Below, piece by piece: positions 32,851 through 42,383 of a stretch of DNA of 60,331 nt (positions within the stretch are counted from its first letter, which is position 1; each line of letters opens with the position of its first letter). The stretch comes from Paracoccaceae bacterium. GTDB lineage: Bacteria; Pseudomonadota; Alphaproteobacteria; Rhodobacterales; Rhodobacteraceae. Below the pieces are notes generated by a model. It made no database searches, was not told the DNA's origin, and worked only from the letters and a program-made list of their open reading frames with translations. The stretch lies in assembly GCA_027489355.1 (NCBI GenBank), contig JAIXZY010000010.1:1-60331 (forward strand). The letters are read 5' to 3'. The translations under genes were made by a program, and so were the position numbers.

Positions 32851-34667
32851 CAGAAGGACTGCCCCAGGCCGACGTAGATCTGTACGCCGTCGCCCGTGGT
32901 GCCACTGATCGGCGCGGCGACATCCAGCCGGATCGGCCCCAGCCCGGTGTCATAGCGCAGGCCCAGCCCGGCCCCGGCATGGGAATCGCTGAACCCGCCG
33001 GTGAAGCCGTCCAGCCCTATGCTGCCCCAGTCGACGAAGCCCACCACTCCGATCCGCTCGCTGACCTTGGCCCGCAGCTCCAGCGAACCGGCCAGGAAAT
33101 ACTTGCCGCCGATCAGGAACTGCGGCCCGAACCCGCGGGTCACGGCGATGCCCAGCGACCGGTAGGGCTGCCCCCGGACCGTGCCGCCGCCACCCGAGAA
33201 GAACAGGTCATCGCGCGGCGTATCCAGCAGTGTCGGTCCCAGGACCGCGCCAGCCTGGGCGCGCGCCGCGATCACGAAGCGACCGGGTTCCCCGAGACTG
33301 CGATAGATGCGCCCGTCCATCGTTGCCCGAAGACCGGAGCCGGTGGTGCCGAACCCCAGGAACGGCTTGGCGCTGGCGTCGATGTAGAAACCCTTCGTGG
33401 CGTTCCTGGCATCGTCGCGCTTGTCCCAGGTGACGCCGATGGGAAGCGACAGGTTGCGGAAGGTGAAGGCCCCTCCCGGGTCGCGACCGTCCAGATAGTT
33501 GTAGGACAGCCCTGCCCGCGCCGTCAGGGTTTCCGAAAACACATGGCTGAAGCGCAGCCCGAACGTCACGGAATCCAGCGCATAGTCGATTTCGTCCTCG
33601 TGCGAATAGCCCAGCACAAGCCCTGCCGTGGTGTCCGGCGTCAGCGTCGCCGGCCGGTCGAGCGTCACTTCCAGCCCGTAATCGATGCCGCTTTGCCCCG
33701 AGCCGATGTTGGTCACATCCCCCGAGATGCCCAGCCTCTCGCCCCCGCCCAGAAGGTTGCGATGCAGCCATGAGGCGGTCAGCGACACACCGTCCAGGCT
33801 GGCGACCTCGACCCCCAGCGAATAGCGGCGGGGCTTCTGCTCCACGACGGTGGCGGTGATGCCCAAAAGGTCCGGCGCGGTGATCCGCTCGTCCTCGGTC
33901 AGCGCGACGGAAGAGAAGATGCCCGTCCGCCGCAACCGCGTTTCCGCCCGGCGCAACTCGGTCTCGCTGAAGGTCTCGCCCTCGGGGAGGCCGGCGATCT
34001 TGCGGATGCGGCGTTCGCGCATGCGCTGCTCGCCCGTGATCTCCAGCCGGCCGAACCGCAGCTTCGGACCGGGGTCCAGCCGCACGTCGGCGTCAAGCTG
34101 CCGCGCCGCGTGATCGGCGGCCACCCCCTCGGCAGCGACGAAGGCCTTGGCGTGGCCCGTCTCGCGCCAGGCCATGATCGCCACGTCCACGGCCGATGCG
34201 ACGGCCCCGCTTTCCGCCGGCGCGCCGGTGCGGAAACCTGCCGGCAGCTCGGTGTAGCGGGGCAGGGGGGCGATACGGGCGGTGCCGAACCGGAACGGCG
34301 GACCGGGATCAACGGCGATCCGGATGGTCGAGATTGACCCTGGCGCCTCAAGCGCGGGGATTGCCGTAGCCTCGCGCCCGTCGATCAGGATGCGGATCAC
34401 GACGGAATAATGCCCTTTGGCATACATCGCCGCCAGAATGCGCGCATAGTCCGAGCGCGCGGCGGCCAGAAGGTCCTGCGGATCGGTCTGGTCCTGCGCT
34501 TGCAGCGCACGGACCTGGGATGCAGCCTGGACCGCCTCGGTCAGGTCCCTTGACCCGCCCGCGACCACGATGTCCAGCCGGTCCAGCGCCTGCGCGGACG
34601 AGGCGGCCAGCAGGACAGCCGCCGCGACGACGCCCCGCAACCGCTTTCGCACTGGTCCGAAGCCCAT
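32850..34667 (-). CDS. tamA: Autotransporter assembly complex protein TamA (Omp85 family)
   Basis: A 605-residue outer-membrane protein. A signal peptide ends at SSAQA. POTRA-like domains occupy about residues 25-290 ([20 protein letters not shown]), followed by an Omp85 barrel with the conserved [20 protein letters not shown] and [10 protein letters not shown] segments and a terminal phenylalanine (VGLGQSF), the usual BAM recognition end. Coupling to tamB by TGATG supports the assignment. BamA is less likely because the partner is TamB and the POTRA region is short. Confidence 0.9.
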   Translation of the reverse strand: MGFGPVRKRLRGVVAAAVLLAASSAQALDRLDIVVAGGSRDLTEAVQAASQVRALQAQDQTDPQDLLAAARSDYARILAAMYAKGHYSVVIRILIDGREATAIPALEAPGSISTIRIAVDPGPPFRFGTARIAPLPRYTELPAGFRTGAPAESGAVASAVDVAIMAWRETGHAKAFVAAEGVAADHAARQLDADVRLDPGPKLRFGRLEITGEQRMRERRIRKIAGLPEGETFSETELRRAETRLRRTGIFSSVALTEDERITAPDLLGITATVVEQKPRRYSLGVEVASLDGVSLTASWLHRNLLGGGERLGISGDVTNIGSGQSGIDYGLEVTLDRPATLTPDTTAGLVLGYSHEDEIDYALDSVTFGLRFSHVFSETLTARAGLSYNYLDGRDPGGAFTFRNLSLPIGVTWDKRDDARNATKGFYIDASAKPFLGFGTTGSGLRATMDGRIYRSLGEPGRFVIAARAQAGAVLGPTLLDTPRDDLFFSGGGGTVRGQPYRSLGIAVTRGFGPQFLIGGKYFLAGSLELRAKVSERIGVVGFVDWGSIGLDGFTGGFSDSHAGAGLGLRYDTGLGPIRLDVAAPISGTTGDGVQIYVGLGQSF

Positions 34668-34743
34668 TCCGTCTACCCTTTCGTCCGCACAAGCCGGACT
34701 ATTGCAGCTTGCGCCGACCCCTTCAATCAGGGGAAACCGGATG

Positions 34744-34885
34744 GGCGGAGTTGGGTTCCGCCCTGCGCTCTCAGGTTCCTATTGCAGACTCGGGTCAAGG
34801 GGCCTATATGGGTGCCAACAGCTGCTTCAGGGTCCAAACCTGAAGCTACCGAAAGTCACGGGCGGGCCGCTGGGTCCGCTTTTTT
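34744..34885 (+). promoter_or_regulatory. Structured leader of the rimP-nusA-infB operon
   Basis: Upstream of rimP the transcript could form three hairpins in order: GGCGGA/TCCGCC (34744-34762), GCTTCAGG/CCTGAAGC with a seven-base loop (34824-34846), and a terminator-like stem with a U-run (34862-34885). GGGTCC occurs both in the second loop and in the terminator stem, which would allow alternative pairing. This fits transcription attenuation, possibly NusA autoregulation, but a separate small RNA ending at the terminator is an alternative. No tRNA is seen here, unlike the metY-rimP operon of E. coli. Confidence 0.5.
34862..34885 (+). terminator. Terminator-like hairpin immediately before rimP (attenuator candidate)
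   Basis: GCGGGCC (34862-34868) and GGTCCGC (34873-34879) pair with one G-U and a four-base loop, followed by six T residues. The rimP ATG is only 14 bases beyond, with no Shine-Dalgarno sequence between, so it must either be read through or end a leader transcript. Confidence 0.65.
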
Positions 34886-34899
34886 GTTTCCGGACGCTC

Positions 34900-35508
34900 A
34901 TGACCGATCTCGTTGCCAAAACCGCCATCGACCGTCGCCTTGCGGACATCGTCCAGCCGGTGATCGAAGGGCTGGGCTTCGAACTCATCCGCCTGCGGCT
35001 GATGGGCGGCAAGACGCGTGTGCTGCAGATCATGGCCGACCGCCCCGACGGTGGCATCGGCGTGGACGAATGCGGCGACATCTCTACCGCCGTGTCGGCC
35101 GTGCTGGACGTGGAAGACCCGCTGGAGGACAACTATGTCCTTGAAGTCTCGTCCCCCGGCATCGACCGTCCGCTGACGCGCCTGAAGGACTTCGAGATGT
35201 GGAAGGGCTGGGAAGCCCGGGTCGAGACGACCGAACTCATCGACGGCCGCCGCCGCTTCAAGGGCGACCTTGCGGGGGTCGAGGGCGACGAGGTCCTCAT
35301 CACCATCCAGGAAGGCGGCGAGGACGTGACCATCGGGCTTCAGTTCGACTGGCTGTCCGATGCCAAGCTGATCCTTTCGGACGAACTGATCTCCGAAATG
35401 CTGCGCCAGAAGAAGGTGGCCGAACCCACCGAGGGCCAGTTCGACGAGATCGAGGAAATTGACGGGGATGAGGACGACGAGCCCACCACCCCCGAGACGA
35501 AACACTGA
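34900..35508 (+). CDS. rimP: Ribosome maturation factor RimP
   Basis: A 202-residue cytoplasmic factor for 30S subunit maturation. The N-terminal alpha/beta domain shows [18 protein letters not shown] and [21 protein letters not shown], followed by the signature [15 protein letters not shown] near residue 77, then an Sm-like C-terminal domain and an acidic tail ([14 protein letters not shown]). ATG 34900 is chosen because the family starts there. Longer in-frame versions would cross the leader hairpins and the divergent tamA. No clear ribosome site precedes it. nusA follows after 14 bases. Confidence 0.92.
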   Translation: MTDLVAKTAIDRRLADIVQPVIEGLGFELIRLRLMGGKTRVLQIMADRPDGGIGVDECGDISTAVSAVLDVEDPLEDNYVLEVSSPGIDRPLTRLKDFEMWKGWEARVETTELIDGRRRFKGDLAGVEGDEVLITIQEGGEDVTIGLQFDWLSDAKLILSDELISEMLRQKKVAEPTEGQFDEIEEIDGDEDDEPTTPETKH

Positions 35509-35522
35509 GCGGAGTAAGACGC

Positions 35523-37136
35523 ATGGCAATCACCTCGGCCAACCAGCTGGAGCTTCTGCAGACCGCCGAAGCCGTTGCGCGCGAAAAGATGATCGACCCG
35601 GACCTGGTGATCCAGGCGATGGAGGACAGCCTCGCCCGTGCCGCCAAGTCGCGTTACGGCGCCGAGATGGACATCCGGGTGAAGATCGACCGCAAGACCG
35701 GCCGCGCCAGCTTTACCCGCGTCCGCACCGTGGTCGAGGATGACGCGGTGGAAAACCACCACGCCCAGCTGACCGTCAAGCAGGCCAAGTCCTACAAGGC
35801 CGACCCGCAGATCGGCGACGAGATCGTGGACGACGTGCCGCCCGTCGACCTGGGCCGCATCGCCGCGCAGTCCGCCAAGCAGGTCATCCTCCAGAAGGTC
35901 CGCGAGGCCGAGCGTGACCGCCAGTTCGAGGAATTCAAGGACCGCAAGGGCACCATCATCAACGGCGCCGTCAAGCGCGAGGAATACGGCAACGTCATCG
36001 TCGACATCGGCCGTGGCGAAGGCATCCTGCGCCGGAACGAGAAGATCGGCCGCGAAGCCTACCGCATCGGCGACCGCATCCGCTGCTACATCAAGGACGT
36101 CCGCCGCGAACCGCGCGGGCCGCAGGTCTTCCTGTCGCGCACCGACCCGCAGTTCATGGCCGAGCTCTTCAAGATGGAAGTGCCGGAGATCTATGACGGG
36201 ATCATCGAGATCAAGGCCGTCGCCCGCGACCCGGGCTCGCGCGCCAAGATCGCCGTGATCAGCTACGACAACTCCATCGACCCCGTCGGCGCCTGCGTCG
36301 GTATGCGCGGTTCGCGCGTGCAGGCCGTGGTCAACGAACTCCAGGGCGAAAAGATCGACATCATCCCGTGGAACCAGGACACTGCCACGTTCCTCGTGAA
36401 CGCGCTGCAGCCTGCCGAAGTCTCCAAGGTCGTCTTCGACGAAGAGGCCGGGAAGATCGAAGTCGTGGTCCCGGATGAGCAGCTCTCGCTCGCCATCGGC
36501 CGTCGTGGTCAGAACGTCCGTCTGGCGTCGCAGTTGCCGGGCCTCGACATCGACATCCTGACCGAAGCCGAAGAATCGCAGCGCCGTCAGGCCGAATTCG
36601 CCGAACGCACCAAGCTGTTCATGGATTCGCTGGACGTCGACGAAATGATGGCCCAACTGCTGGTCGCCGAAGGCTTCACCAACCTGGAAGAAGTCGCCTA
36701 CGTGGAACTGGATGAACTCCTGTCCATCGACGGCTTCGACGAAGACACCGCGGCTGAACTTCAGGCCCGCGCCCGCGACTACCTGGAAGCGGCCAACGCC
36801 AAGGCGATGGAAAATGCCCGCGCGATGGGGGTCGAGGACAGCCTGGTGAACTTCGAAGGCCTGACGCCCCAGATGCTGGAAGCGCTGGCCAAGGACGGCA
36901 TCAAGACGCTGGAAGACTTCGCCACCTGCGCCGACTGGGAATTGGCCGGCGGCTGGACCACGGAAAACGGCCAGCGCAAGAAGGACGAAGGCGTCCTCGA
37001 AAAGTTCGACATGTCGCTCGAGGAAGCGCAGACCCTGATCATGACCGCCCGCGTGATGCTGGGCTGGGTCGATCCGACCGAGTTGGAGCAGCCTGAGGAA
37101 GAGGTTGCCGACGAAGACGAGGAGGCCGAGGCCTGA
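35523..37136 (+). CDS. nusA: Transcription termination/antitermination factor NusA
   Basis: A 537-residue RNA-polymerase-associated factor. The N-terminal domain is followed by the S1 domain ([29 protein letters not shown] near 140-200) and two KH domains ([27 protein letters not shown] near 260-280, then [15 protein letters not shown] near 325). The C-terminal acidic-repeat region lies at about 365-500 and ends in a strongly acidic tail ([12 protein letters not shown]). An AGCGGAG site precedes the ATG. NusA protein may control its own operon through the leader hairpins, as known for the E. coli operon, though not shown here. Confidence 0.96.
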   Translation: MAITSANQLELLQTAEAVAREKMIDPDLVIQAMEDSLARAAKSRYGAEMDIRVKIDRKTGRASFTRVRTVVEDDAVENHHAQLTVKQAKSYKADPQIGDEIVDDVPPVDLGRIAAQSAKQVILQKVREAERDRQFEEFKDRKGTIINGAVKREEYGNVIVDIGRGEGILRRNEKIGREAYRIGDRIRCYIKDVRREPRGPQVFLSRTDPQFMAELFKMEVPEIYDGIIEIKAVARDPGSRAKIAVISYDNSIDPVGACVGMRGSRVQAVVNELQGEKIDIIPWNQDTATFLVNALQPAEVSKVVFDEEAGKIEVVVPDEQLSLAIGRRGQNVRLASQLPGLDIDILTEAEESQRRQAEFAERTKLFMDSLDVDEMMAQLLVAEGFTNLEEVAYVELDELLSIDGFDEDTAAELQARARDYLEAANAKAMENARAMGVEDSLVNFEGLTPQMLEALAKDGIKTLEDFATCADWELAGGWTTENGQRKKDEGVLEKFDMSLEEAQTLIMTARVMLGWVDPTELEQPEEEVADEDEEAEA

Positions 37137-37160
37137 TTTCAGGCCTCGGGGTTACGCGCA

Positions 37161-37817
37161 ATGACGCGCGGCGGCCGGGAAAAGGACAGGGACGATCCGG
37201 AACGCAAGTGCATTGCGACCGGGGAAAGCCAGCCGAAGGCGGGTCTGATCCGCTTTTGCCTGGGTCCTGACGGGCAGATCGTCCCGGACGTGCTGGGGAA
37301 ACTGCCCGGCCGGGGCATCTATGTCTCGGCCGACCGGGCGGCAATCGACAAGGCGGTGAAGAAGAACCTCTTCTCGCGCGCCGCCCGGCAACCGGCGAAA
37401 GCGCCCGAGGGTCTGGCCGATCTGGTCGAGACGCTGGTGGCTCAGAGGACCCTCGATCTCTTGTCGATGGCCCGCAAGGCCGGGGATGCGGTGACGGGCT
37501 ACGAGAAGGTGAAGGACTGGCTGGTCAAGGGCACGGCGGCGACGCTGATCCAGGCCAGCGACGGGTCGGAACGGGGCAAGACGAAGCTGCACGCGCCGGA
37601 TGGCGCAAACGGCTTCATCGGCTGCCTTTCGGCTGGGGAAATCGGTTTGGCATTCGGGCGCGAACGTGCGATACACGCCGCGCTTGCCGCTGGTGGACTC
37701 AGGACTCGTGTTGTAGAGGAAGCGGCAAAACTCGCCGGACTGCGTGGGCATTTGCAAACCCAGTCGGACGGGGATGACGGCGGCGAGACCGCCATGAAGG
37801 ATACGAAGAACGCATGA
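37161..37817 (+). CDS. YlxR-family RNA-binding protein with L7Ae-like C-terminal half
   Basis: A 218-residue two-part protein. Residues 10-85 are a YlxR (DUF448) domain with the family motifs RKCIATGE and [17 protein letters not shown]. From about 95 ([18 protein letters not shown]) it continues as an L7Ae/L30e-like RNA-binding fold. In many bacteria these are two neighbouring genes between nusA and infB, so the fusion is typical of alphaproteobacteria. The last 25 residues are hydrophilic and probably disordered. It overlaps the infB start by four bases. Confidence 0.9.
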   Translation: MTRGGREKDRDDPERKCIATGESQPKAGLIRFCLGPDGQIVPDVLGKLPGRGIYVSADRAAIDKAVKKNLFSRAARQPAKAPEGLADLVETLVAQRTLDLLSMARKAGDAVTGYEKVKDWLVKGTAATLIQASDGSERGKTKLHAPDGANGFIGCLSAGEIGLAFGRERAIHAALAAGGLRTRVVEEAAKLAGLRGHLQTQSDGDDGGETAMKDTKNA

Positions 37818-40396
37818 GCGATACTGACGGCAAGAAACCTCTTGGCCTTGGGGGCACCCCCCGTTCCGGACAGGTGAAGCAAAGCTTCAGCCACGGCCGG
37901 ACCAAGAGCGTCGTGGTCGAAACCAAACGCAAGCGCGTCGTGGTGCCCACTCCGGTGAAACCGGGGGCACCTGGCGCTGGCGCGCCTTCGGCTGCCACTG
38001 GTCTTGGCGATCCGTCGAAACGCCCGGCCGGGATTTCCGACGCCGAGATGGAGCGTCGTCTTGCCGCCCTGCGCGCCGCCAAGGCGCGCGAGGCTGAGGA
38101 TGCCGCCCGTCGGGCCGAGGAAGATCGCCAGCGCGAGGAAGAGCGCGCCGCCCGCCGCGCCGAGATCGAGGCGAAGGAGCGTGAGGATCGCGAGCGTGCC
38201 GAAGCTCTCCGCCTGAAGGCCGAGGAAGAGGAACGCGCCGCCAAGGCCGAAGCCGCGGCCAAGATCGCCGCCGCCGAGGCCCGCAAGGCCGAGGTGCTTG
38301 GCACCCGCGCCCGGTCGGCCACGCCGCCGCCGGCTCCGGCCAAACCGGCTGAGCGTGGGGCTCCTGCGGCCCCGGCTGCGACCGAGGATGCCCGTGGTCC
38401 GGCGTCTGCCAAGCCCGGCCTGTCGCCCCGCAAGACCGACCGCGAGAAAGACGACCGTGCTGACCGCGGCGCCAAGCGCGCTGGGGGCGAGGATGGTCGC
38501 CGGTCCGGCAAGCTGACCCTGAACGACGCGCTTTCGGGTGAAGGCGGCCGCCAGCGCAGCCTTGCCGCGATGAAGCGCAAGCAGGAGAAGGCGCGGGCCA
38601 AGGCTCTGGGTCTGGGTCAGAAGGCCGAAAAGCAGGTGCGCGACGTGCAGCTGCCGGAAACCATCGTGGTGTCCGAACTGGCAAACCGGATGGCGGAACG
38701 TGCGGCCGACGTGGTCAAGGCGCTGATGAAGATGGGCATGATGGTCACGATGAACCAGGCCATCGACGCCGACACCGCCGAACTGGTGATCGAGGAATTC
38801 GGCCACAAGGCCATCCGCGTGTCGGATGCCGACGTCGAACAGGTCATCGATACGGTCAAGGACTCGGACGAGAACCTGCTGCCGCGCCCGCCGATCGTCA
38901 CGATCATGGGCCACGTCGACCACGGCAAGACCTCGCTTCTGGACGCGCTGCGCAAGACCTCGGTGGCTTCCGGCGAAGCTGGCGGGATCACCCAGCACAT
39001 CGGCGCCTACCAGGTGAAGACGCCGAACGGCCAGGTCATCACCTTCCTCGACACTCCGGGCCACGCGGCCTTCACCTCCATGCGCTCGCGCGGGGCTCAG
39101 GTGACGGACATCGTGGTGCTGGTGGTCGCGGCCGATGACGCCGTGATGCCGCAGACGGTCGAGGCGATCAACCACGCCAAGGCCGCCAAGGTGCCGATGA
39201 TCGTGGCGATCAACAAGATCGACAAGCACGAGGCCAATCCGCAGAAGGTGCGGACCGACCTTCTCCAGCACGAGGTCGTGGTGGAAGCCATGTCCGGCGA
39301 CGTGCAGGATGTGGAAGTCTCGGCCAAGACCGGCTACGGGCTTGACGACCTTCTGGAAGCGATCTCGCTGCAGGCCGAGGTGCTGGAACTCCGCGCCAAC
39401 CCGAACCGGGCGGCCTCGGGCGCGGTGATCGAAGCCAAGCTCGACGTGGGTCGTGGACCGGTCGCGACCGTGCTGGTCCAGAACGGCACCCTGCGCAAGG
39501 GCGACATCTTCGTCGTCGGCGAACAGTGGGGCAAGGTCCGCGCGTTGATCAACGACAAGGGCGAGACGGTGGCGGAAGCCGGGCCCTCTGTCCCGGTCGA
39601 GGTGCTGGGCCTGTCTGGCACTCCGTCCGCGGGCGACACGCTGAACGTGGTCGAGACCGAGGCGCAGGCCCGCGAGATCGCGGATTACCGGATCAAGACC
39701 GCGAAGGACAAGCGCGCCGCGGCCGGGGCTGCGACCACGCTGGAGCAGCTGATGGCCAAGGCCAAGGCCGACCAGTCGGTGGCCGAGCTGCCGATCCTGA
39801 TCAAGGCCGACGTCCAGGGCTCGGCCGAGGCCATCGTCCAGGCGATGGAGAAGATCGGCAACGAGGAAGTGCGCGTCCGCGTGCTGCACTCGGGCGTCGG
39901 CGCGATCACCGACACCGACGTCGCGCTGGCCGAGGCGTCGAAGGCGCCGATCATCGGCTTCAACGTCCGTGCCAACGCGACGGCGCGGGCCTCGGCCACC
40001 CAGAAGGGGGTCGAGCTGCGCTACTACTCGATCATCTATGACCTGGTGGACGACATCAAGGCGGCGGCCTCGGGCCTGCTGAAGGCCGAGGTGCGCGAGA
40101 CCTTCATCGGCTACGCGAAGATCCTGGAGGTCTTCAAGGTGTCGAACGTCGGCAAGGTTGCGGGCTGCCTGATCACCGAGGGCGTCGCGCGCCGGTCGGC
40201 GGGGGTGCGTCTGCTGCGGGACAACGTGGTGATCCACGAGGGCACGCTGAAGACCCTGAAGCGGTTCAAGGACGAGGTGAAGGAAGTCATCTCGGGCCAG
40301 GAATGCGGCATGGCCTTCGAGAACTACGAGGACATCCGCCAGGGCGATGTCATCGAGATCTTCGAGCGGGAGGAGGTCCAGCGCACGCTGGACTGA
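37814..40396 (+). CDS. infB: Translation initiation factor IF-2
   Basis: An 860-residue GTPase that delivers initiator tRNA to the 30S subunit. A long charged N-terminal region (about residues 80-220, dense in alternating Glu/Arg/Ala, coiled-coil-like) is followed by an IF2 N-domain ([25 protein letters not shown]). The G domain begins near 366 with G1 GHVDHGKTS, then G3 DTPGHAAF and G4 NKID. Domains II-IV follow to the C-terminus. The length fits alphaproteobacterial IF-2. The palindromic 29-nt element begins six bases past the stop and a rho-independent terminator lies 85 bases on. Confidence 0.97.
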   Translation: MSDTDGKKPLGLGGTPRSGQVKQSFSHGRTKSVVVETKRKRVVVPTPVKPGAPGAGAPSAATGLGDPSKRPAGISDAEMERRLAALRAAKAREAEDAARRAEEDRQREEERAARRAEIEAKEREDRERAEALRLKAEEEERAAKAEAAAKIAAAEARKAEVLGTRARSATPPPAPAKPAERGAPAAPAATEDARGPASAKPGLSPRKTDREKDDRADRGAKRAGGEDGRRSGKLTLNDALSGEGGRQRSLAAMKRKQEKARAKALGLGQKAEKQVRDVQLPETIVVSELANRMAERAADVVKALMKMGMMVTMNQAIDADTAELVIEEFGHKAIRVSDADVEQVIDTVKDSDENLLPRPPIVTIMGHVDHGKTSLLDALRKTSVASGEAGGITQHIGAYQVKTPNGQVITFLDTPGHAAFTSMRSRGAQVTDIVVLVVAADDAVMPQTVEAINHAKAAKVPMIVAINKIDKHEANPQKVRTDLLQHEVVVEAMSGDVQDVEVSAKTGYGLDDLLEAISLQAEVLELRANPNRAASGAVIEAKLDVGRGPVATVLVQNGTLRKGDIFVVGEQWGKVRALINDKGETVAEAGPSVPVEVLGLSGTPSAGDTLNVVETEAQAREIADYRIKTAKDKRAAAGAATTLEQLMAKAKADQSVAELPILIKADVQGSAEAIVQAMEKIGNEEVRVRVLHSGVGAITDTDVALAEASKAPIIGFNVRANATARASATQKGVELRYYSIIYDLVDDIKAAASGLLKAEVRETFIGYAKILEVFKVSNVGKVAGCLITEGVARRSAGVRLLRDNVVIHEGTLKTLKRFKDEVKEVISGQECGMAFENYEDIRQGDVIEIFEREEVQRTLD

Positions 40397-40402
40397 TCCG
40401 GC

Positions 40403-40431
40403 TGTCCACGGTGGACAAACGCTGACTGTCC
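40403..40431 (+). repeat. 29-nt palindrome-containing element after infB
   Basis: Second copy of the element found after hemH. It contains TGTCCACGGTGGACA (40403-40417), then AAACG, two variable bases and GACTGTCC. The 3' GTCC can pair with the internal GGAC, giving an alternative fold to the main palindrome. It sits between the infB stop and its terminator, 18.6 kb from the other copy. Confidence 0.75.
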
Positions 40432-40480
40432 CGTCTTTTCAAGGGGTTAGTCGCGGGCGTTCAGGAAATCTTAAGAAATG

Positions 40481-40508
40481 CGCCGGGCCCCTGGGTCCGG
40501 CGTTTTTT
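40481..40508 (+). terminator. Rho-independent terminator of the rimP-infB operon
   Basis: CGCCGGGCC (40481-40489) pairs with GGTCCGGCG (40494-40502), one G-U included, around a CCTG loop, followed by six T residues. It lies between the converging infB and mutT genes. Confidence 0.85.
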
Positions 40509-40509
40509 G

Positions 40510-40908
40510 TCAGAGCCAGTCGCGCAGGATGGGGATCAGCGGCACGTCTGCGGGGGGCATCGGGTAGTCGCGCAGCTGGTTGGGACGCACCCAGGCAAGC
40601 TGCTGACCTTCAAGCGAGCGGACGGTGCCTTGCCATTTCCGGCAGGCGAAGAGCGGCATCAGGAGGTGGAAGTCGTCGTAGCTGTGGCTGGCAAAGGTCA
40701 GCGGTGCCAGGCAGGACGCCCAGGTGTCGATGTCGAGCTCTTCCTTCAGCTCGCGGATCAGCGCGGCCTCGGGCGTCTCGCCGGGTTCGACCTTGCCGCC
40801 GGGAAATTCCCACAGGCCGGCGAGCGACTTGCCCTCGGGCCGCTGGGCCAGAAGCACGCGGCCGTCGGGGTCGATCAGGGCGACGGCGGAAACGAGGACG
40901 ATCTTCAT
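40510..40908 (-). CDS. mutT: 8-oxo-dGTP diphosphatase (MutT-type Nudix)
   Basis: A 132-residue Nudix enzyme that removes oxidised dGTP from the nucleotide pool. The Nudix box spans residues 38-60 (GGKVEPGETPEAALIRELKEEL), preceded by the MutT-typical RPEGKSLAGLWEFPGG. Length and sequence match canonical MutT rather than the broader Nudix genes near the start of the window. It lies downstream of argJ on the same strand, separated by 72 bases that hold a GC-rich bistable hairpin element. Confidence 0.9.
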   Translation of the reverse strand: MKIVLVSAVALIDPDGRVLLAQRPEGKSLAGLWEFPGGKVEPGETPEAALIRELKEELDIDTWASCLAPLTFASHSYDDFHLLMPLFACRKWQGTVRSLEGQQLAWVRPNQLRDYPMPPADVPLIPILRDWL

Positions 40909-40929
40909 GTGGTGGCCCTTGCGGGAACA

Positions 40930-40960
40930 CCCGGGGGGCCAGCCCCCCGGACCCCCCGGG
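40930..40960. repeat. GC-rich bistable palindromic element between argJ and mutT
   Basis: CCCGGGGGG at 40930-40938 can pair with GCCCCCCGG at 40942-40950 (shifted by one base, two-base loop) or with CCCCCCGGG at 40952-40960. These are two mutually exclusive nine-base-pair stems. The right flank ATATTTTCAGACAGATGAA is the kind of tail that often follows such G/C hairpins in Rhodobacteraceae, which suggests a dispersed repeat family. It may cap the argJ mRNA. Confidence 0.7.
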
Positions 40961-40980
40961 ATATTTTCAGACAGATGAAA

Positions 40981-42360
40981 TCAGGAGCGGTAGTCGGCGT
41001 TGATCTCGATGTAGCGCGAGGTCAGATCGCAGGTCCAGACGCTGCGCTTGCCCTTGCCAAGGCCGAGGTCGACGGCGAAGACCAGTTCCTGCCCCTGCAT
41101 GTAGGTGGCGCCGTCCTCTTCCTTGTAGTCCGGGTTCCGCCAGCCGTTCTGTGCGACGAGGATGTCGCCAAAGCGGATGGACAGCTTGTCCCGCTCGGCC
41201 TGCGCGCCGGACTTGCCGATGGCGGCGACGATGCGGCCCCAGTTCGGGTCCTGGCCCGCGACTGCGGTCTTGACCAGCGGCGAGTTGGCGATGGCGAAGG
41301 CGACCTTGGCCGCGTCTTCGTCCGTGGCGGCGCCGGTGACGCGGACCTCGACCAGCTTGGTCGCGCCTTCGCCGTCGCGGACGACCTGCAGCGCGAGGTC
41401 GCGCATCACGCCGGCCAGCGCGGTTTCGAAGGCCTTGAGCGTCGGACCCTTCAACTCGGCCGCGGGGGACTGGCCGGTGGCGGCGATGAGCAGGGTATCC
41501 GAGGTCGAGGTGTCGCTGTCGACGGTGATGGAGTTGAAGGTCGCATCCACGTTGCGCGAGATCATCTTCTGCAACTGGTTCGCGCCGATCTTCGCATCGG
41601 TGAAGATGTAGACCAGCATCGTCGCCATGTCGGGCGCGATCATCCCCGAGCCCTTGGCGATGCCGGAGATGTGGATCGTGCCGCCATCGCCCTGCACCGT
41701 GGCCGCAGCCCCTTTCGGGAAGGTGTCGGTGGTCATGATCGCCTGGGCAGCCATTTCCACGGCGTCTTCGGTCAGCGCGGCCACGAGGTCGGGGACCTTG
41801 GCGGTGATCCTTTCATACGGCAGCGGCTCGCCGATGACGCCGGTCGAGGAGGAGAAGACGCGGGATGCGGGAATCCCCAGCGCCTCGGCCACGGCGCCGG
41901 TCACGGCGGCGACGGCCTCATCCCCCACCTTGCCGGTGAAGGCGTTCGAATTGCCCGAGTTCACGACGATCGCGGCCCCCGCGCCTTCGGGGACCTTCAT
42001 CGCCAGCTTGGCCTGGCAGTCGCGGACGCAGCCCGAGCGGGTGGAGGACCGGGTGAACACGCCTGCCATCGTGGTGCCGGGGGCAAGGCGCACCAGCATC
42101 ACGTCCTTGCGGTTCTGGTAGCGCACCCCGGCCTCGACCGCGGCGAATTCGGCCCCCTTGATCGCGGGGAGCGTCGGGAAGCTGGCGGGGGCCAGGGGCG
42201 AGACCGGTTTCAGCGCCTTCTTCGCCGCCGCGACCACATCGTCCACCGCGTCGGACACAGCCTCGGCCACCGGACCGGCGGCAGAGGTAAGGCTGTCCTT
42301 CAGCTTGCGGACCTTCTTCTTCAGGGCCTTGGCTTCGGCCTTCCAGTCGGTCTTTCCCAT
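40981..42360 (-). CDS. argJ: Bifunctional glutamate N-acetyltransferase / amino-acid acetyltransferase
   Basis: Transfers acetyl from N-acetylornithine to glutamate in arginine synthesis, and in bifunctional forms also uses acetyl-CoA. 459 residues. The precursor self-cleaves before T247 in the conserved APDMATML motif, giving alpha and beta chains. Family blocks GVFTRSSTRSGCV and VVNSGNSNAFTG are clear. The typical ArgJ start (VSPLAPASFPTLPAIKG) lies near residue 53. The preceding 52 residues are an extra lysine/alanine-rich amphipathic stretch with no ATG in between. Mono- or bifunctionality cannot be read directly. Confidence 0.94.
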   Translation of the reverse strand: MGKTDWKAEAKALKKKVRKLKDSLTSAAGPVAEAVSDAVDDVVAAAKKALKPVSPLAPASFPTLPAIKGAEFAAVEAGVRYQNRKDVMLVRLAPGTTMAGVFTRSSTRSGCVRDCQAKLAMKVPEGAGAAIVVNSGNSNAFTGKVGDEAVAAVTGAVAEALGIPASRVFSSSTGVIGEPLPYERITAKVPDLVAALTEDAVEMAAQAIMTTDTFPKGAAATVQGDGGTIHISGIAKGSGMIAPDMATMLVYIFTDAKIGANQLQKMISRNVDATFNSITVDSDTSTSDTLLIAATGQSPAAELKGPTLKAFETALAGVMRDLALQVVRDGEGATKLVEVRVTGAATDEDAAKVAFAIANSPLVKTAVAGQDPNWGRIVAAIGKSGAQAERDKLSIRFGDILVAQNGWRNPDYKEEDGATYMQGQELVFAVDLGLGKGKRSVWTCDLTSRYIEINADYRS

Positions 42361-42383
42361 GTCCGTCCCCCGGTTACGGTGCC

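Noticed and set aside
34699-34787. Direct repeat CTATTGCAG (34699-34707 and 34779-34787) in the rimP leader
   Set aside because: Nine bases, no palindrome and no promoter fit. It may be chance.
34668-34860. Possible initiator tRNA ahead of rimP
   Set aside because: By analogy to the metY-rimP operon I looked for a cloverleaf with T-loop and CCA region. Only simple hairpins are found.
37499-40237. A 912-codon minus-strand open frame opposite infB
   Set aside because: Antisense shadow of infB and ylxR with biased composition. The sense strand gives clear IF-2 motifs.
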